Shown piece after piece: positions 9,815 to 21,689 of a stretch of DNA of 60,000 bases. The position numbers and the translations under genes are program-made. Source of the DNA: Adiantum capillus-veneris (Eukaryota > Streptophyta > Polypodiopsida > Polypodiales > Pteridaceae); NCBI GenBank assembly GCA_014529385.2, contig CM043959.1:48243928-48303927 (forward strand), given 5' to 3'. Under the pieces are notes generated by a model. It was given only the letters and a program-made list of their open reading frames with translations, did no database searches and was not told the origin of the DNA. Each line of letters begins with the position of its first letter. Position 1 is the first letter of the stretch.

Positions 9815-11832
9815 TCGATAACCTAAGCTAATGAGTTTAGGATGTGTAGAATAGAGTAATTTCACTACTAATTTTGTTGGTTTTTGAGTGTGTGTAACTC
9901 AATTTTTGGTGTGATTTGATGATGTTTGTGCAAGAATTTGATGCCAATGTTGAGTTATGAATATCCCAAACCCCCAAATCCACCCCCAATTTTACTAATT
10001 TCATGCTAACCCTTACTAATTTCGCTTCTTTCCATGCTAATTTTATTAATTTCATGCTAATTTTTACTAATTTTGACTAACCTTGCTAACCTAACCACTA
10101 ACATTTGAAGTGTATTGTATGATTAGTCCCCTTTCAAGAGGTGGAATAATCACTCTAGTCAAGTTAATTGTACCAATTTATGCCTAATTTGATGATTTGA
10201 GTGTTTGATTTTGACCTACAAATGGTCAATTTTGGAGCCGATTTTGATGGTGCACACAGTTGTGTGTGCAATGATGCATCTTCGCGGGGAGCAAAGGAAT
10301 AGCTTGGAGTCTAATTACGATGTAAGTGCACTCAATTGTTATGTCAATTTTTGATTGATCAATGTGATTCAATTTACTAATTATTTTCTAAAATTAGGTG
10401 TGTAACACAAATTGACCTACACTTTGCACCTAATTTGATATACTTGGAATAAAATTGATAGTCAAATTGTGACTAATGAACTTTGTGTGTATCCAAATAA
10501 TTCTTAATTCTCATCAAGAATTCATGTGTGTGCATAAAAATCATTGTGTGTGTGCATGCACCAAAGAAGGAAAAAAAACTATCAAAAATTTTAAGTGTGT
10601 GTGCACCTAACCTCGGATGAGTGCATACACAAAATTTGATGGAATTCATGATACATGAGTATGCAATCACGTAAATGATATGTATGTTAGGCTAATTCAA
10701 TCATTGGATAAGCTTAATTCCCAAAAAATTGGGCAAAAATTGAGTGTGTGTGCCCATCCATGACCACTTGATTTTTAATGATTGATGGTCAATTGGGACA
10801 CCTAAATGGTTTTTGATTGTGAAATGATCATGAAAAGTATGTGCAATCATTAGATGAAAGCCTAAGTGCATTGTCAATTGAGCCAAATTTGAATTTTTGT
10901 GCTTTTATTTTGAGTGTGTGCATTGCTTGATTGGGTAAAAATAGTGTAATTTTTTAGAAATTGAGCATGCTTTCATTCACTTATGCTTGATCGAGTGTGC
11001 ATATTGATGGATTAATTTCATAAATTTTTTGTCTAAATTTGGGTGTGTATGCCTACTCAATGGCATGTGCAATCCGGTGCTTGAATGAATAATTGGTATT
11101 TTTTACCAATTAAGATTATTAATTTTGTCATATAGTTGATGTGTGTGCCTACTTAATGGAATTTGATATCCAATTTGGAATGAATGATTGGTGTTGATCA
11201 CTAGTCATAATGATTGAATAGACCTAAACCTTTGTGTGTGTGTCGTCAAATCAATTGAGATGAATGACTCAATTTGTGCACAATTGAGAATGATTTATGT
11301 GCATTTCCATTACGATGTATGCCAAATTTATTAAAGATGGTAAAGAATGCATTAATTTTTGTGATCATGAATTTCCATAATCAAGTGTGTATAGCCTTAT
11401 GAACCAAAATGAAAAAAAACCAATATGGGATAGGAGCAATCGAGATTGCAATGATTATATGTATGGTCTTGCAATAAAACATTTTTTGCCTTACATTTTG
11501 CGTATACGATGCATGATTTGAAGTCGTTTTTTGATTGGAAAAGAAAATGAATTCGAGCAATTGGTTTCATTTTGCGGTGTGTGCATCATCATGCATGCAC
11601 TTGATGTGCCCAATTGCACGCATTAGAATGCCAAGCTTACTTTGAGCATGAACATACTCTAAGTAATATTAATTTTTTAAAAAAAACTATTTCAAATCAC
11701 ATAACTCATGCCGGGTTATAATGCTCACTCTATGGCTTGGCTCAACCCCGAATTAGCACTCACCCCAAAATGATTTTCAATGCTCCCATCATCCCATGCT
11801 CGAGCTGGTCCACCCTTGCCGGGATTAGTGCA

Positions 11833-11891
<59 letters not shown>

Positions 11892-14800
11892 CACACATTC
11901 ACACAAGGGCCGCACTGGAAGCCGAATATGACGCTCGCAACACACACACACACACACACGTGATGACCACCAGGTGCTTGGCTTGTAGCACTCAACCACA
12001 CTCAGAACAGTTTTTCGAAAACGCCAAAGCAAGCCCATGTTCTCTCTGCACACACAAGCACATGCACAATCTTGATTGTTGGCCCCACCCCGCATTTTTT
12101 GCACATACTAGGGCCGTGCAAATTATGTTGCACTGAGATCACACACCCATCCCTGTTGACGCTATTGTTGGCCATGTCAACCTGGCGGTATTCCCCCTCT
12201 CTCTTTGTTGTTTACCCAGGCTGCGACTTGCCAGAAGTCTCCACTTACTAAAAATAAATAAAAATAAAGGCAAAAACACTTCCGTTTTTTAATAAGAGGG
12301 GGCTCGCACCTTCGAGCTCAAAATATTGATGGCCTTGAGCTCATTGCCGGTAAGAAATGAGAAAGGCCAAACATAAACCAGACTTTGCAAGATGCTAGCT
12401 AAAAAATTATCTTGAATTGGATTTTTGTTGTTGCATGCTTTGAATGAAAATATTTATCTCATGAGATCAATGTGCATCATGATGATTTGGATTTTTTTCA
12501 TGAATATCGTAATGGTTGCAGGCCTTGTCGCTTACAATTTTGTTGGGTGCTTGAATTGAATGACCCAAATTTTTTTACATTGCACTAACAATTAAAGGAA
12601 GTTGACATATTTTGGGAAATGATTGGCCAAAGAGATTCGCCAAAGAGAGGCCGCCATGATAATAGATCATAATTTTTTCTATCAATTGCCATTTATCATG
12701 AGTCAGGGACATCTCTTGTGCATTATCTCACTCACTTTCATATATTCGGGGGTTAATCATGTCATAACCAATTTGGCAAGAGCTAAAAATTCTTTTTAAG
12801 CTCTCTCTCTTATACTATATATATCATATTTTCTATGTAAGAGCAATATGTGGGCGCGGATAGTGTGGGTGATGATTGTGTGAGTATTTGGCTTATGCAT
12901 GATCTAGTGCTTGCCTTTATTGCAAAATTCTCCTTGCACTAAAAGGGATGTTATTTTTGGCAAGCATATGAACTCCGAGAGCTACCATTGCTAATGATTT
13001 GATGCTTGGGTGACATTGTGCATTTTGGGCTTGGCATTGATTGTGCATTATGGTGCTTGATTTTTCCTTGCATAGCACTAAAGTTGAGGTGCGGTGAATG
13101 ATCATGGGAGAGTAGTAAAATTTTGGGTTTGTGGTTAATTGTGCATCTTTTAGTGCTTGTATTGGATGTTCAAATGCTTAAAAGCACTAATGTTTAGAGT
13201 TGTTTTGAAAGGTTTTGTGGAAGGAGTGTGATTTCATTGATCCAAGAAAGGGTCATCATTGCAATATATTGCAAAATGTAAGTACAATTTGGCTATTGAG
13301 AGCCATTTATTTTCATTTCATCAAGTTACAGTCATCTCTAGCTCATAGATTGCTCTAAAAAATGTAAAATTCATGTGAGCTAGTTGTTATCCAACTTGTT
13401 TGAAAAGCTTTAAATTGTAAAATTTGGCTTGAAGAGCCACTTCATTTCATTAAAACTGTATTATTTTTAGATCTTGGCTTTGTTTTTAATTCCATACTTT
13501 AAGTGAGCTAGAAATTAATCCACTCTTGAATCATGCATGAGAGTTGGTAAAAATTGTCAAATGTGCTTATGTAGAAGCATATTTTATCTCTCATTGTTGA
13601 TGTGTATGCATAAATTTGCTATCAAAGAGCATCATGTGCATAACCAAAGGCACTTTTTCTTTAGGGTTTTTTCCCTTTGGCAAATTTGGGTATGCAAGAC
13701 CCTAGCTTTAGGTTTTTATTAATGTTTTTTGTGTGCTTTTGGCTTTCAATAATTGGCTTTTGTAGCTTGTGTTTACACTTAGCTTCAAAAAGCTTGGATT
13801 GTAATAAAAGATTAAGAGACTTCTCTACAAAGGGGATGCTTGCTCAAGGACGCACAAAGAGCATGAATAGGTGAAATCCTTCCATGATTTTGCTCTTTTG
13901 TTCATCTCTTCATTCTCTATGCTTGGATTCGGTAATTTTTGCTTCTAAATTATGGCTCTTTCATGTTTAAAAGCTAGGCATTCTTAAGTTTCAACACTTT
14001 GCTTTGTGAAAATTAACTCATCAAAAAATTAGGTTTTATGTGTGCTAATCATAGGTAATTGGCCTTGACCTTAAATTAATGTAGGTTCATCTCTCATTAG
14101 TTCTAGACTCTTAGTGATAGTCTTAATACTCCATTCATTTTTAACATGACCTAGGGCTATGATTAGGCTTTATTCCTTTAGTACAATTGAGTAAAGCATC
14201 TCATAATGGAAGCAACAAAGTGTAAAAAAAAAGCAACAAAAATGTTACTCGACACATGAAAAGAAAACTTATATGTTATGTTGTGTCTATGTGAGGCCTA
14301 GAGCCTTATTAGCACTTGGCAGGGGAGGGGAATCACCTTGGCTCGCTTGGTCAATGCCCTAAACTGATGCCCTGGGCTGATAGGGGTTAGCCGTCGCCTT
14401 GGTAGGCTAGTAGGCTTTTGGAACACCTTCTTGAGGGTTCAAGGAGATGAGAGTTGCACCTAGACTCTCCTTGGGGTGTTAGCCTTGTATTGTGCTTTAA
14501 TTTTTTTCAATGAATGACAAAACCAAAACTTCCTTGAGCTTCAAAAAAAATATGAATGACAAAACCAAAACTTCCATGAGCTTCAAAAGAAGCTTTGACA
14601 ATGTACTAATGGACTAGGAGCTTTTCTATAGCCCGTAGACATGACATATCTAAATGATTTATTAATATTGGTCACATAGTTTTTAGTCTAGTAAGTTTAT
14701 GAACATGCATTAGCATAGGGTCTTAATTGATTGCTTGTGTTTCATGCATAAAACTAAAATTTCAAGTGGTTTAATCTTCACAATAGTTTAGGTGCCTTTT

Positions 14801-15028
14801 TTGCTTTATGTTGTCTAGTTTTTTACTATGATTCATCCATCTTTTTGGAAGCAAAAAATTCACTTTGCATGATTGTTCATTGTGCTTCATGTTTTATTCA
14901 TTCTTGGTGGACTTTGATGCTCATTACTTGTTCTTATGTTTTGCAGCTCAACAATGCTTCCATGGACTTGCTTTTTACCATGTCACCTTGTTTTGCTTCA
15001 CCGGCACACGAGGACGTGTGCCAAATTA
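9815..15028 (+). other. Non-coding internal region of element C
   Basis: I see no recognisable gene in this 5.2 kb; the open stretches are short and lack family motifs. From about 9885 to 11240 short GTGTGTG blocks recur roughly every 70-150 bp, separated by AT-rich sequence with recurring ATTGA and AATTTG words. A long (CA)n tract is at 11835-11888. A 38-bp segment is duplicated in tandem at about 14511-14588 (period about 41). The rest is ordinary AT-rich sequence. Confidence 0.7.
11835..11888 (+). repeat. (CA)27 microsatellite with a second CA tract nearby
   Basis: An uninterrupted run of about 27 CA units is followed by a second tract of about 10 units at 11940-11959. Long CA tracts are uncommon in angiosperm nuclear DNA, where AT and AG repeats prevail, so this is a weak hint about the host. 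Confidence 0.95.
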
Positions 15029-15040
15029 GGAAGGGGGGAA
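15029..15040 (+). other. Polypurine tract of element C
   Basis: GGAAGGGGGGAA immediately precedes the 3' LTR. It matches the tract of elements A and B closely, one of the reasons for linking C to that family. Confidence 0.88.
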
Positions 15041-15994
15041 TGTTAGCAGCGGCTAACACAGGCTACATTGAATATGCATCAAGCGGGAGATATCTATGGA
15101 TGTCACAATATTTTCCACTCACTTTGTATAAGTCTTGGGATCACTGGGCATTCCAAATTTGTATATGGTAGTTTAAGGGCTCAATCTGAAACCCATAGTA
15201 GAAGGGATTGTGGTGAAATCCCTTAAAAGGAAGCCTTTAGGCAAGGAGGCTTCATTCTTGAGTATCTACTCTTGAGGATCCACTTTTGAGAGCTCCCTCT
15301 CTCTTAAGTGTTAACTCTATGGCCTAGCCTTGAGCTTAATACCCATGCTTAAGAGGATTATGCTAGCCATTGTAATTAGAGTAAGATCTTCTTGATTAAT
15401 CTAATTCTTATTTTCTCATTAGTCTACTTCTTCTCTACATTTCATCTTGTCATGAAGTAGTATTACACTTTCATTATTCTAGATTTGAGAGATGTATGTA
15501 CATCTTGCTAGTAACCACTTTTATCTCTCTACGAGCAATTGATTTGCGATATTTAGCATCACAAATTAGGTTGATTAAATTGGGTCTTAATCTTGTAATT
15601 TGTGTGTGTGCCCTATTCTTTGCTTGTGTGTAGATAGGTTTTATGAATCTCTAGCACCATTCACCTCGTGTGTGTAGCTATTGATGAAGTGCCTTAATTG
15701 ACATGTGGTAATTAGTGTCTGCTTATCATTAGTGTGCTTCGCATTTCTAGGCTATGGCAAGTCGGACTTTGGTGGGCTTGATGTGTGTAGGAGATTAATT
15801 GATTAGTGATTAGAGTAGGTTTAGAGTTAGTCTTGCCATGGCTAATCTCTACTTGCATTGAAGACGTGATCTCTTGAATCCTCTATCCTTTTCATTCAAT
15901 GCTCGTGCTTCCATGCCCTAGCCAGGTTCCGAATTCACAAATTTGATAATTTTGTGTGGGTTGCGATTAGGTCATGCTAGAACGCCTCCCTACA
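15041..15994 (+). repeat. 3' LTR of element C (954 bp)
   Basis: It begins TGTTAGCAGCGGCTAACACA and ends CCTCCCTACA, followed by the GAGAG target-site duplication at 15995-15999. GTTAGC and GCTAAC at its head can form a hairpin, as in A. Beyond the first twenty or so bases it is unrelated to the LTR of A and B. Confidence 0.9.
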
Positions 15995-16286
15995 GAGAGA
16001 AGTGAGAACCATTAGCTCACGCCGTGTTTCTATTATCCAAAACTTATTAAAAACTTACAAAAAATGGCTTTTATACCTTAGCCAAGGTTTTTGGTGGTCA
16101 AAACTAATAATCTCGAGCTCTAACTAAAGATAGATTGATACAATCTGGAAGCTTGTAGCCCCGGCTCATCAATTACAAAGTTTATCTGAAAAGTAGGAGC
16201 TACAATATTCTTGATTCATCAAAATAATAAATGTTTTTACAATGAAAGATTTAAAAAATGTGATCCGAGCTAGCTTGCTGCTAACA
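15995..16286 (-). repeat. Proximal fragment of the 3' LTR of element B
   Basis: On the minus strand it starts TGTTAGCAGCAAGCTAGC at 16286 and matches element A from 7845 to about 8145, including the TATAAAAG box (16076-16069). It is cut by element C at 15995. The remaining LTR is at 8770-8858. Confidence 0.88.
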
Positions 16287-16300
16287 TTCCCCCCTTCTTG
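16287..16300 (-). other. Polypurine tract of element B
   Basis: On the minus strand it reads CAAGAAGGGGGGAA and directly precedes the LTR start. It lies about 30 bp past the ORF3 stop, the same spacing as in A. Confidence 0.88.
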
Positions 16301-16328
16301 CGTGTGTCGTCCCTTCCTTGACACAGCT

Positions 16329-19300
16329 TTATGGGTTGAAGTCATCTTTGGATTGACGAATCGTGAGGTGGTCTTTAAGTGCATATGAGGATTTCTCATA
16401 TCTGGTCTTTCTTTCTTTGTCTAGAACCTGCAAGAACTGCATGGTGACCCTGTTTCTGAGCTCAATGGCTAAGTAGCCAACAATTCTCGAGGTTAGGTTG
16501 CCTATCATGGGCCAAAATATCTTCATTTGCCAAGTGAAGAACCCGGTGTAAAGTGCTTCCTCAAATGCCAGCATATTGCTCGAAGGTAAGAACATGCATC
16601 GGACGTAGAAGCCGTAAAGAACTTCTTCGGAAGGCTGGCCACTTAGGTTGTAGCAAAGACCCTTATTGCCTTCAAGGAATGACATCCATGGTGCACCTAC
16701 TTGCTCTGGCTCGTGAAAAGCTTCAATGCATGTGAGCATCTTTTCGCAAATTTTGTAGAGCATGGCACATAAGAGATCAGGGAGGCTTTTGAAGAATGTC
16801 ATGGCTCCCGTTAGGGTTTTCACCATTTATTCCTCTATCGGTGTTCCCTACTTTGGAGCTAGCAATCTTGGATAGTTCATCCATGTAGGCCACTTCTTAA
16901 TGTGCTTGTCATGTCCTTACCCGTGGTATAAGAAAAAAGGTTGGGTCAATCTAAAGTGCGGTAAGTGCTCTTATGAACAGAATCAAATATCTAGGATTCT
17001 TGTTCAACCATCTCTTTCTCCACTTGGGTGGCATCCTCTACGACTTCTTCCTACATATCTTTATATAGTCTTTCTTTTACCTCTAACAGCTCTATCTTTA
17101 TCAGAGGGTATGGCAATGATTGTTGATGTCATTGTGCATTGATTTGGTTGTTTGGGAGTGACATTGACTAAATGGAGAATTGTCAACTCCCAATCCATCA
17201 CTGCTTTTCATTTTTCCTATGTCTCTTGGACAAACTGCTCCTTAAGTGCATCTTCTTTAGCTTTAGATAGCTGTACCACGGGCACTTGCTTAGCACCTAT
17301 TAGTGGTAACCGAAGATCTTCCTTGCCTCCTATCCCTTTTGTCGACTGTGTTTCCATCTCAGCAAAAGAGACTGAGGGAATTTTAATACTTGGTTGCTTT
17401 GAGGTACCAGCTTCTTCTTGTGTCTCTAACTGTCTATCTTGCAACAGAAAATTGACTCTCTTTATCTCGGCTATCTCCTTGAGCAGTTGCTCTTCTCTTT
17501 GTATCCGCATCAGTGCAAGGTCTCTTCTTTGGGATTGCTCTAGCTTTAGCTCAAGTATGAGATCCTTATTCTTCTTTTCCAATGCCTTATATACTTCATC
17601 GGTACCTTTGAAACTACAGGATTTTCCCTTATCTGTCGCAAGAAGGTTGCCTGATCATTAATCCTTTGTTATGAGTATTGCAGTGAAGCATTCACTACGT
17701 CGAGCTGCACTTTGATCTTTTGTACTAATAGAGTTGTGGTTAAGAGTTTATTTGCTACCTTTGTCAGCTGATGTTATGAGTATTGCAGTGAAGCATTCAC
17801 TACATTGAGCTGCACTTTGATCTTTTGTACTGATAGCGTTGTGTTTAAGAGTTTATTTGCTACCTTTGTCAGCTGATGGTCTTTGATCTTGCAGGCATGT
17901 GTTAACTTGGTGAGAAGTTCACCTAGCTCCTCCATTTCCTTTTGTTGCTTCTCTTTTGCTAGCTGGTGTTGTTCAGCTTCAACTCTCAACTCTTGGTTTT
18001 GTCTCTGTAGATCTGAGATGACATTCATTCTGTCATCTAATTTCCCTTGTAGAGCATCAATAACCATCACCATCTCTCTAGCCTTAGCATTGTGGCTAAG
18101 TGCTACTATTCGCATTTTCTCGGTCATCGTCTACATCTGCTTGGCATGTTCATTAACTTGCAGGATGACTTCATCATTCATCTCCCATGCTTCATGATCT
18201 ATAGGCTGCCTAGATGTTTCAGCATTCTTTGTGTGTGGCTCCTTGGGTGGGGCTGTGGTGTCTTGTGGTTGTGGCGGGGGTTCTACCTCACTTTGACGCT
18301 GTGTGATTGCCTTGGTTGCTTTTTCTTGAGGCTTCATGGATGCGTCGGTTGTTTCATGTTGGGTGGTGGTAGAAGGTGTGGCCTATCTTTGTTCATTTGT
18401 CTTTGGTTGCTCAAAATCTGTTACCTCCTTTGGTTCATGATCTTTTTCTTTGGCTTCCTCGCCCTCATTGGATCTAACGGTTGGTGAAGATGGAGGGCTT
18501 GGCATCAATTGGTCTTCCTGTTCTGTATATGGTGATGATGGTCTGGGAGACATCTCACCTTGTTCCTACTGGGATTCACTTTGATGGGCCACTTTAGCTT
18601 GTCTCTACTGCTCTGTTGCATCTTCCTTTGCTTTTCTTTCAGCTTCTTTTAGCTTTAAGGCTTTTGCTTCCGCATACATGCATTCAAGATATCTTCTGGT
18701 TCTCTCCTAGTTCTCTCTTGGTAGGATTCTTGGTTCTGGGTCCTCTTATATCTCTTGGAACCCACCTTGTCGGGTCCTCACTTGCAGCTTGGCGGATTCT
18801 TTTGTAAGTGTGTTTCTCTCTTTCAAACCTTGCCTTCTTCTGCTGAGGCTCCTCTTGGTGTGCAGCCACTGCTTTTTCTTCATCTCTTCTATTTTGGCTC
18901 TCCTCTCTTCATTGTCTGAGCTCTCACTACTATGAGCTTCATGGGAGCTTTCAACAGATTCTTCATCTAATTATAAACTCTCTTTAACGATCGTGTGGTT
19001 CTGGAAGATGGCTATGCAGACACAATCCATGTGTTCTGATCTGAGGCAGACAGTAAATTATCGGCCATGCCAATAGCATGGTATGCTATTCTTGTCAGTA
19101 CCTCAGGTGCACACCAATAAATGATTTTACCTTCTTTCCTGGTGCCCTTTAGTGTTGATAGCACATATTGAACGTGGTCAATCTCTTGCCTGGTTGTCGA
19201 CTTCAACACTTGGGTAAATGTAGTCGCAACTGCATGATTAGGTGTTGTGTACCTTGGCAATCTATTTGCTAGAAAATGGAAGTGCTGATGATACAATCGT

Positions 19301-19852
19301 GTTGGTTCTTCTACTTGCTTTTGGATGAGGCCAGCAAAACTTGCAGCAGCAGTCTCCTTGGTGAAGGTGCCTGCTATCTTCGTGTCTCAGGCCCTCATTG
19401 TCATCCCTTCAGTAGGCAGTTTCAGTGCCTCAGCCACGATTTCCTTCGAATCACCACTTCTACTTTCTGCCCTTGCTGGTCAGTGATTTGGGCTGATCCA
19501 TCCTCATTAATTTTAGACAATAGTTCATATGCTATTTGGAGATCTACACCGCATGGTTCCTGGTCGTAGAAGTCCCTGAGACCCAACCTTCTCTTGGCTT
19601 CCTTTGAGTCTGGCTTTGCTGTGACATCATAGATCTCTTTTGGTAGTAATTGCAACTCTACTTGGTGTCCTTCTTCACTCTTGAACCTGCCTACGAAAAC
19701 TATGGTGTTGTTTTCTTCAAGCTATTCTATGGACAAGTATGTTTCCTTGAAATTCTTTATTGAACTTGGGTCTAGTTGGTAGGGTGGCATCTCTTGGAGC
19801 TTCTCTTTTTGGGATACCCTTTTCTTGGCCTTCTCCGTAGCTTGCATTGCTC
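16329..19852 (-). pseudogene. ORF3 of element B: long coiled-coil protein, degraded
   Basis: This is the counterpart of 4280-7805. The N-terminal part (19852 to about 19000) contains RLGLRDFYDQEPCGVDL. The middle (about 18900-17200) is a Glu/Lys/Gln-rich coiled coil with segments such as MTEKMRIVALSHNAKAREM. The C-terminal globular part (16826-16329) is open over 165 codons, starts MVKTLTGAMTFFKSLPDL and keeps LEGNKGLCYNLSGQPSEE. Comparison with A shows amino-acid conservation across the whole length despite stops in both copies, so the protein was under selection when the family was active. An in-frame 105-bp tandem duplication sits in the coiled coil. It probably starts at the exon at 20092-20086 through splicing. 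I do not recognise the function. Confidence 0.7.
17669..17878 (-). repeat. Tandem duplication of 105 bp in the ORF3 coiled coil of B
   Basis: Two copies start at 17669 and 17774 (TTATGAGTATTGCAG in both). The unit is 35 codons, so the frame is kept and the coiled coil is lengthened by a whole number of heptads. Element A has one copy. The copies differ at several positions, so the duplication is not very recent. Confidence 0.85.
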
Positions 19853-20085
19853 CTGTTAGGGGAAGTCAGTGCCAAAGTTAGAAAATTTTTGCAATTTTCG
19901 CTCTGAAATGCCCTTGAGTCTGAATTGCTTCCAAATTGAGTCCAATTTGCTTCAAATCAATTTTTGAACATGCATAGATGCATAAAAACATGTAAAGATC
20001 GGATTCTAGGGTTTTTTACTTGGGTTTAGACTAGCGACTAGCTACCGGCCATATAGAATGGATCATTGATAAGTACAGAACGTAC
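19853..20085 (-). other. Putative 233-bp intron upstream of ORF3 in element B
   Basis: On the minus strand it starts GTACGT at 20085 and ends CCTAACAG at 19853. The flanking exon ends and the phase are the same as in element A, where the intron is 1443 bp. Conservation of donor, acceptor and phase in two diverged copies supports real splicing. Confidence 0.5.
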
Positions 20086-20092
20086 CCCTCAT

Positions 20093-20935
20093 GTCTCATT
20101 TGAGATGGTGCTGTAAACAGGCGACTGTGGACTTTGGAAATCTCGCGCAAAGAAGGACGAAAGCTCTCTCTCCAGGGGTGACAAGTGGAAATGAGGTGAT
20201 TTTAGACTACTCTGGATATCTATACTCGCACTTCCCAAACCATTTTTTCCCTTATTTCTCTGTTAATCATACTAGGCCGTGAAATCTATGTTAGAGTCAA
20301 AAATTTCCTCAATCAGATTCCTATAGCTCATTCCGCAAGAAGTTTGCAAAAGTAGGCCTTGGCCGCCTATTTTAGGCTTCCCGCTTCCCTCTATCGATTT
20401 GATTGAAATTTTTTGTGCATGTCCACCTTGTCCTTCTTATCATCAGCGTATCTTTAGTTTTTCCATCTAAGCTTATTTGCTATTAATTATTAATTTTTGA
20501 CATGTTTATTGAAAAAACCAAAGAAATAACAAAATGCACTAAAAAAGCAGAGTGAAAATCCAATAATTAAGAAAATCCATTGAAAAACATAGCCTTATTT
20601 ATTTATTTTTAAGTCTCAATATCAAGAAAAATGATGGAAATAACCAAAAAGGACCAATTTTTTATGATTTTTTCATAGTATATACACTATTTACACTCAT
20701 CAGGGAGATGTTATCAGGTAAATTCCCATGTCAATATCAAGAAAAATGATGGAAATAACCAAAAAGGACCAATTTTTGATGATTTTTCATAGTATATACA
20801 CTATTTACACTCATCAGGGAGATGTTATCAGGTAAATTCCCCTGTTGATGATGATTTGTAAGGGCATTATTAGGTAGTTTTTCAAAAAATCACACGTTAA
20901 GATCAAACTTTTTCCTCCCTCTTCAAACATTGCCC
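20093..20935 (-). other. Noncoding region between pol and ORF3 of element B
   Basis: It is the counterpart of 2070-2829 and probably the leader of the ORF3 transcript. No gene is seen. It contains a 116-bp tandem duplication. Confidence 0.5.
20615..20846 (-). repeat. Tandem duplication of 116 bp
   Basis: Copies start at 20615 and 20731 (TCAATATCAAGAAAAATGAT in both) and are nearly identical. Element A has a single copy, so the duplication arose in B after the two separated. Confidence 0.88.
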
Positions 20936-20943
20936 TTAATTAC

Positions 20944-21689
20944 CTAGTTCCGTTCCACCCCGCGTACTCGGGGATGAGTGTGTGCATGGGTTGAGCAATT
21001 GTGTCTATGCATAGCCTTGGTTGGATCTACCATGCTTTGAAGATCAATGCAGTTAAAACCATTATGATGTTGAAGAGTTAGATCTTGAGTAATTAACTCA
21101 AGTTTTTTTGATGTCGAGGTTGAGCAATTGTGTCTATGCATAGCCTTGGTTGGATCTACCATGCTTTGAAGATCAATGCAGTTAAAACCATTATGATGTT
21201 GAAGAGTTAGATCTTGAATAATTAACTCAAGTTTTTTTGATGTCGAGGTTTTCTTTTGCTGTCTTACAAAGTGTAAATCTTGTAGTCTGTGTGCTCTTTG
21301 CTTTATTGTACCGTCAGGATTCTTTGGCATGCTAATTTCTTGAGCTGTTGGTATCAATAATGATGGTTGTCAAGCTTCTACCCGCCATTGGTATCTTAGT
21401 TTGCTTTGGTCAGAATGGTGTGGTTGAGTCTTTTGAGACTTAACTCTCCATTGTTTGATCAGTTTTACAATTTGCGGAGAAGATAAGTGCTCCTTTGTCT
21501 TACAAATCCATTTTGTGTTAGATGCCCTGCTTGGAGATGCTCCTCTTTATGTTTTGAATCTTGGAACTGTCTTTGGTACAGTAGATGATGTTTTAGGTAC
21601 CCAGATTTGAATCGGCTTGTCCTTAAGTTGTGCTTTTGATACCTAAATTTGCCTGACTCCTTGCATGCTACTTGTAGCATTTGCTTGTC
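20944..21689 (-). pseudogene. C-terminal tail of the element B polyprotein, with an internal duplication
   Basis: This corresponds to 1397-2069 of element A and has NPDGTIKQ and DLQSMVDPTKAMHRH. The 137-codon open stretch at 21357-20944 contains the second motif twice because of a 129-bp in-frame tandem duplication. No domain is recognised. Confidence 0.5.
20991..21248 (-). repeat. Tandem duplication of 129 bp in the pol tail of B
   Basis: Copies start at 20991 and 21120 (TTGAGCAATTGTGTCTATGC in both) and differ at about one base. The unit is 43 codons, so the frame is kept. Near identity points to a fairly recent event, long after the element died. Confidence 0.9.

Larger units (their letters stand above)
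8859..15994 (+). mobile_element. Element C: non-coding LTR retrotransposon (LARD-like), inserted in the LTR of B
   Basis: It is a complete 7.1-kb unit: 5' LTR 8859-9794, primer-binding site, 5.2-kb internal region, polypurine tract, 3' LTR 15041-15994, flanked by GAGAG duplications (8854-8858 and 15995-15999). The internal region has no gag or pol motif in any frame, which fits a large retrotransposon derivative mobilised in trans. Its polypurine tract and first twenty LTR bases match those of A and B, so an A/B-type element is the likely helper. The LTRs differ visibly by substitutions and small indels, so the insertion is not recent. Confidence 0.88.

Noticed and set aside
11737-12136. Open frames through the CA microsatellite on both strands (poly Thr-His and Cys-Val)
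   Set aside because: They exist only because dinucleotide repeats lack stop codons.
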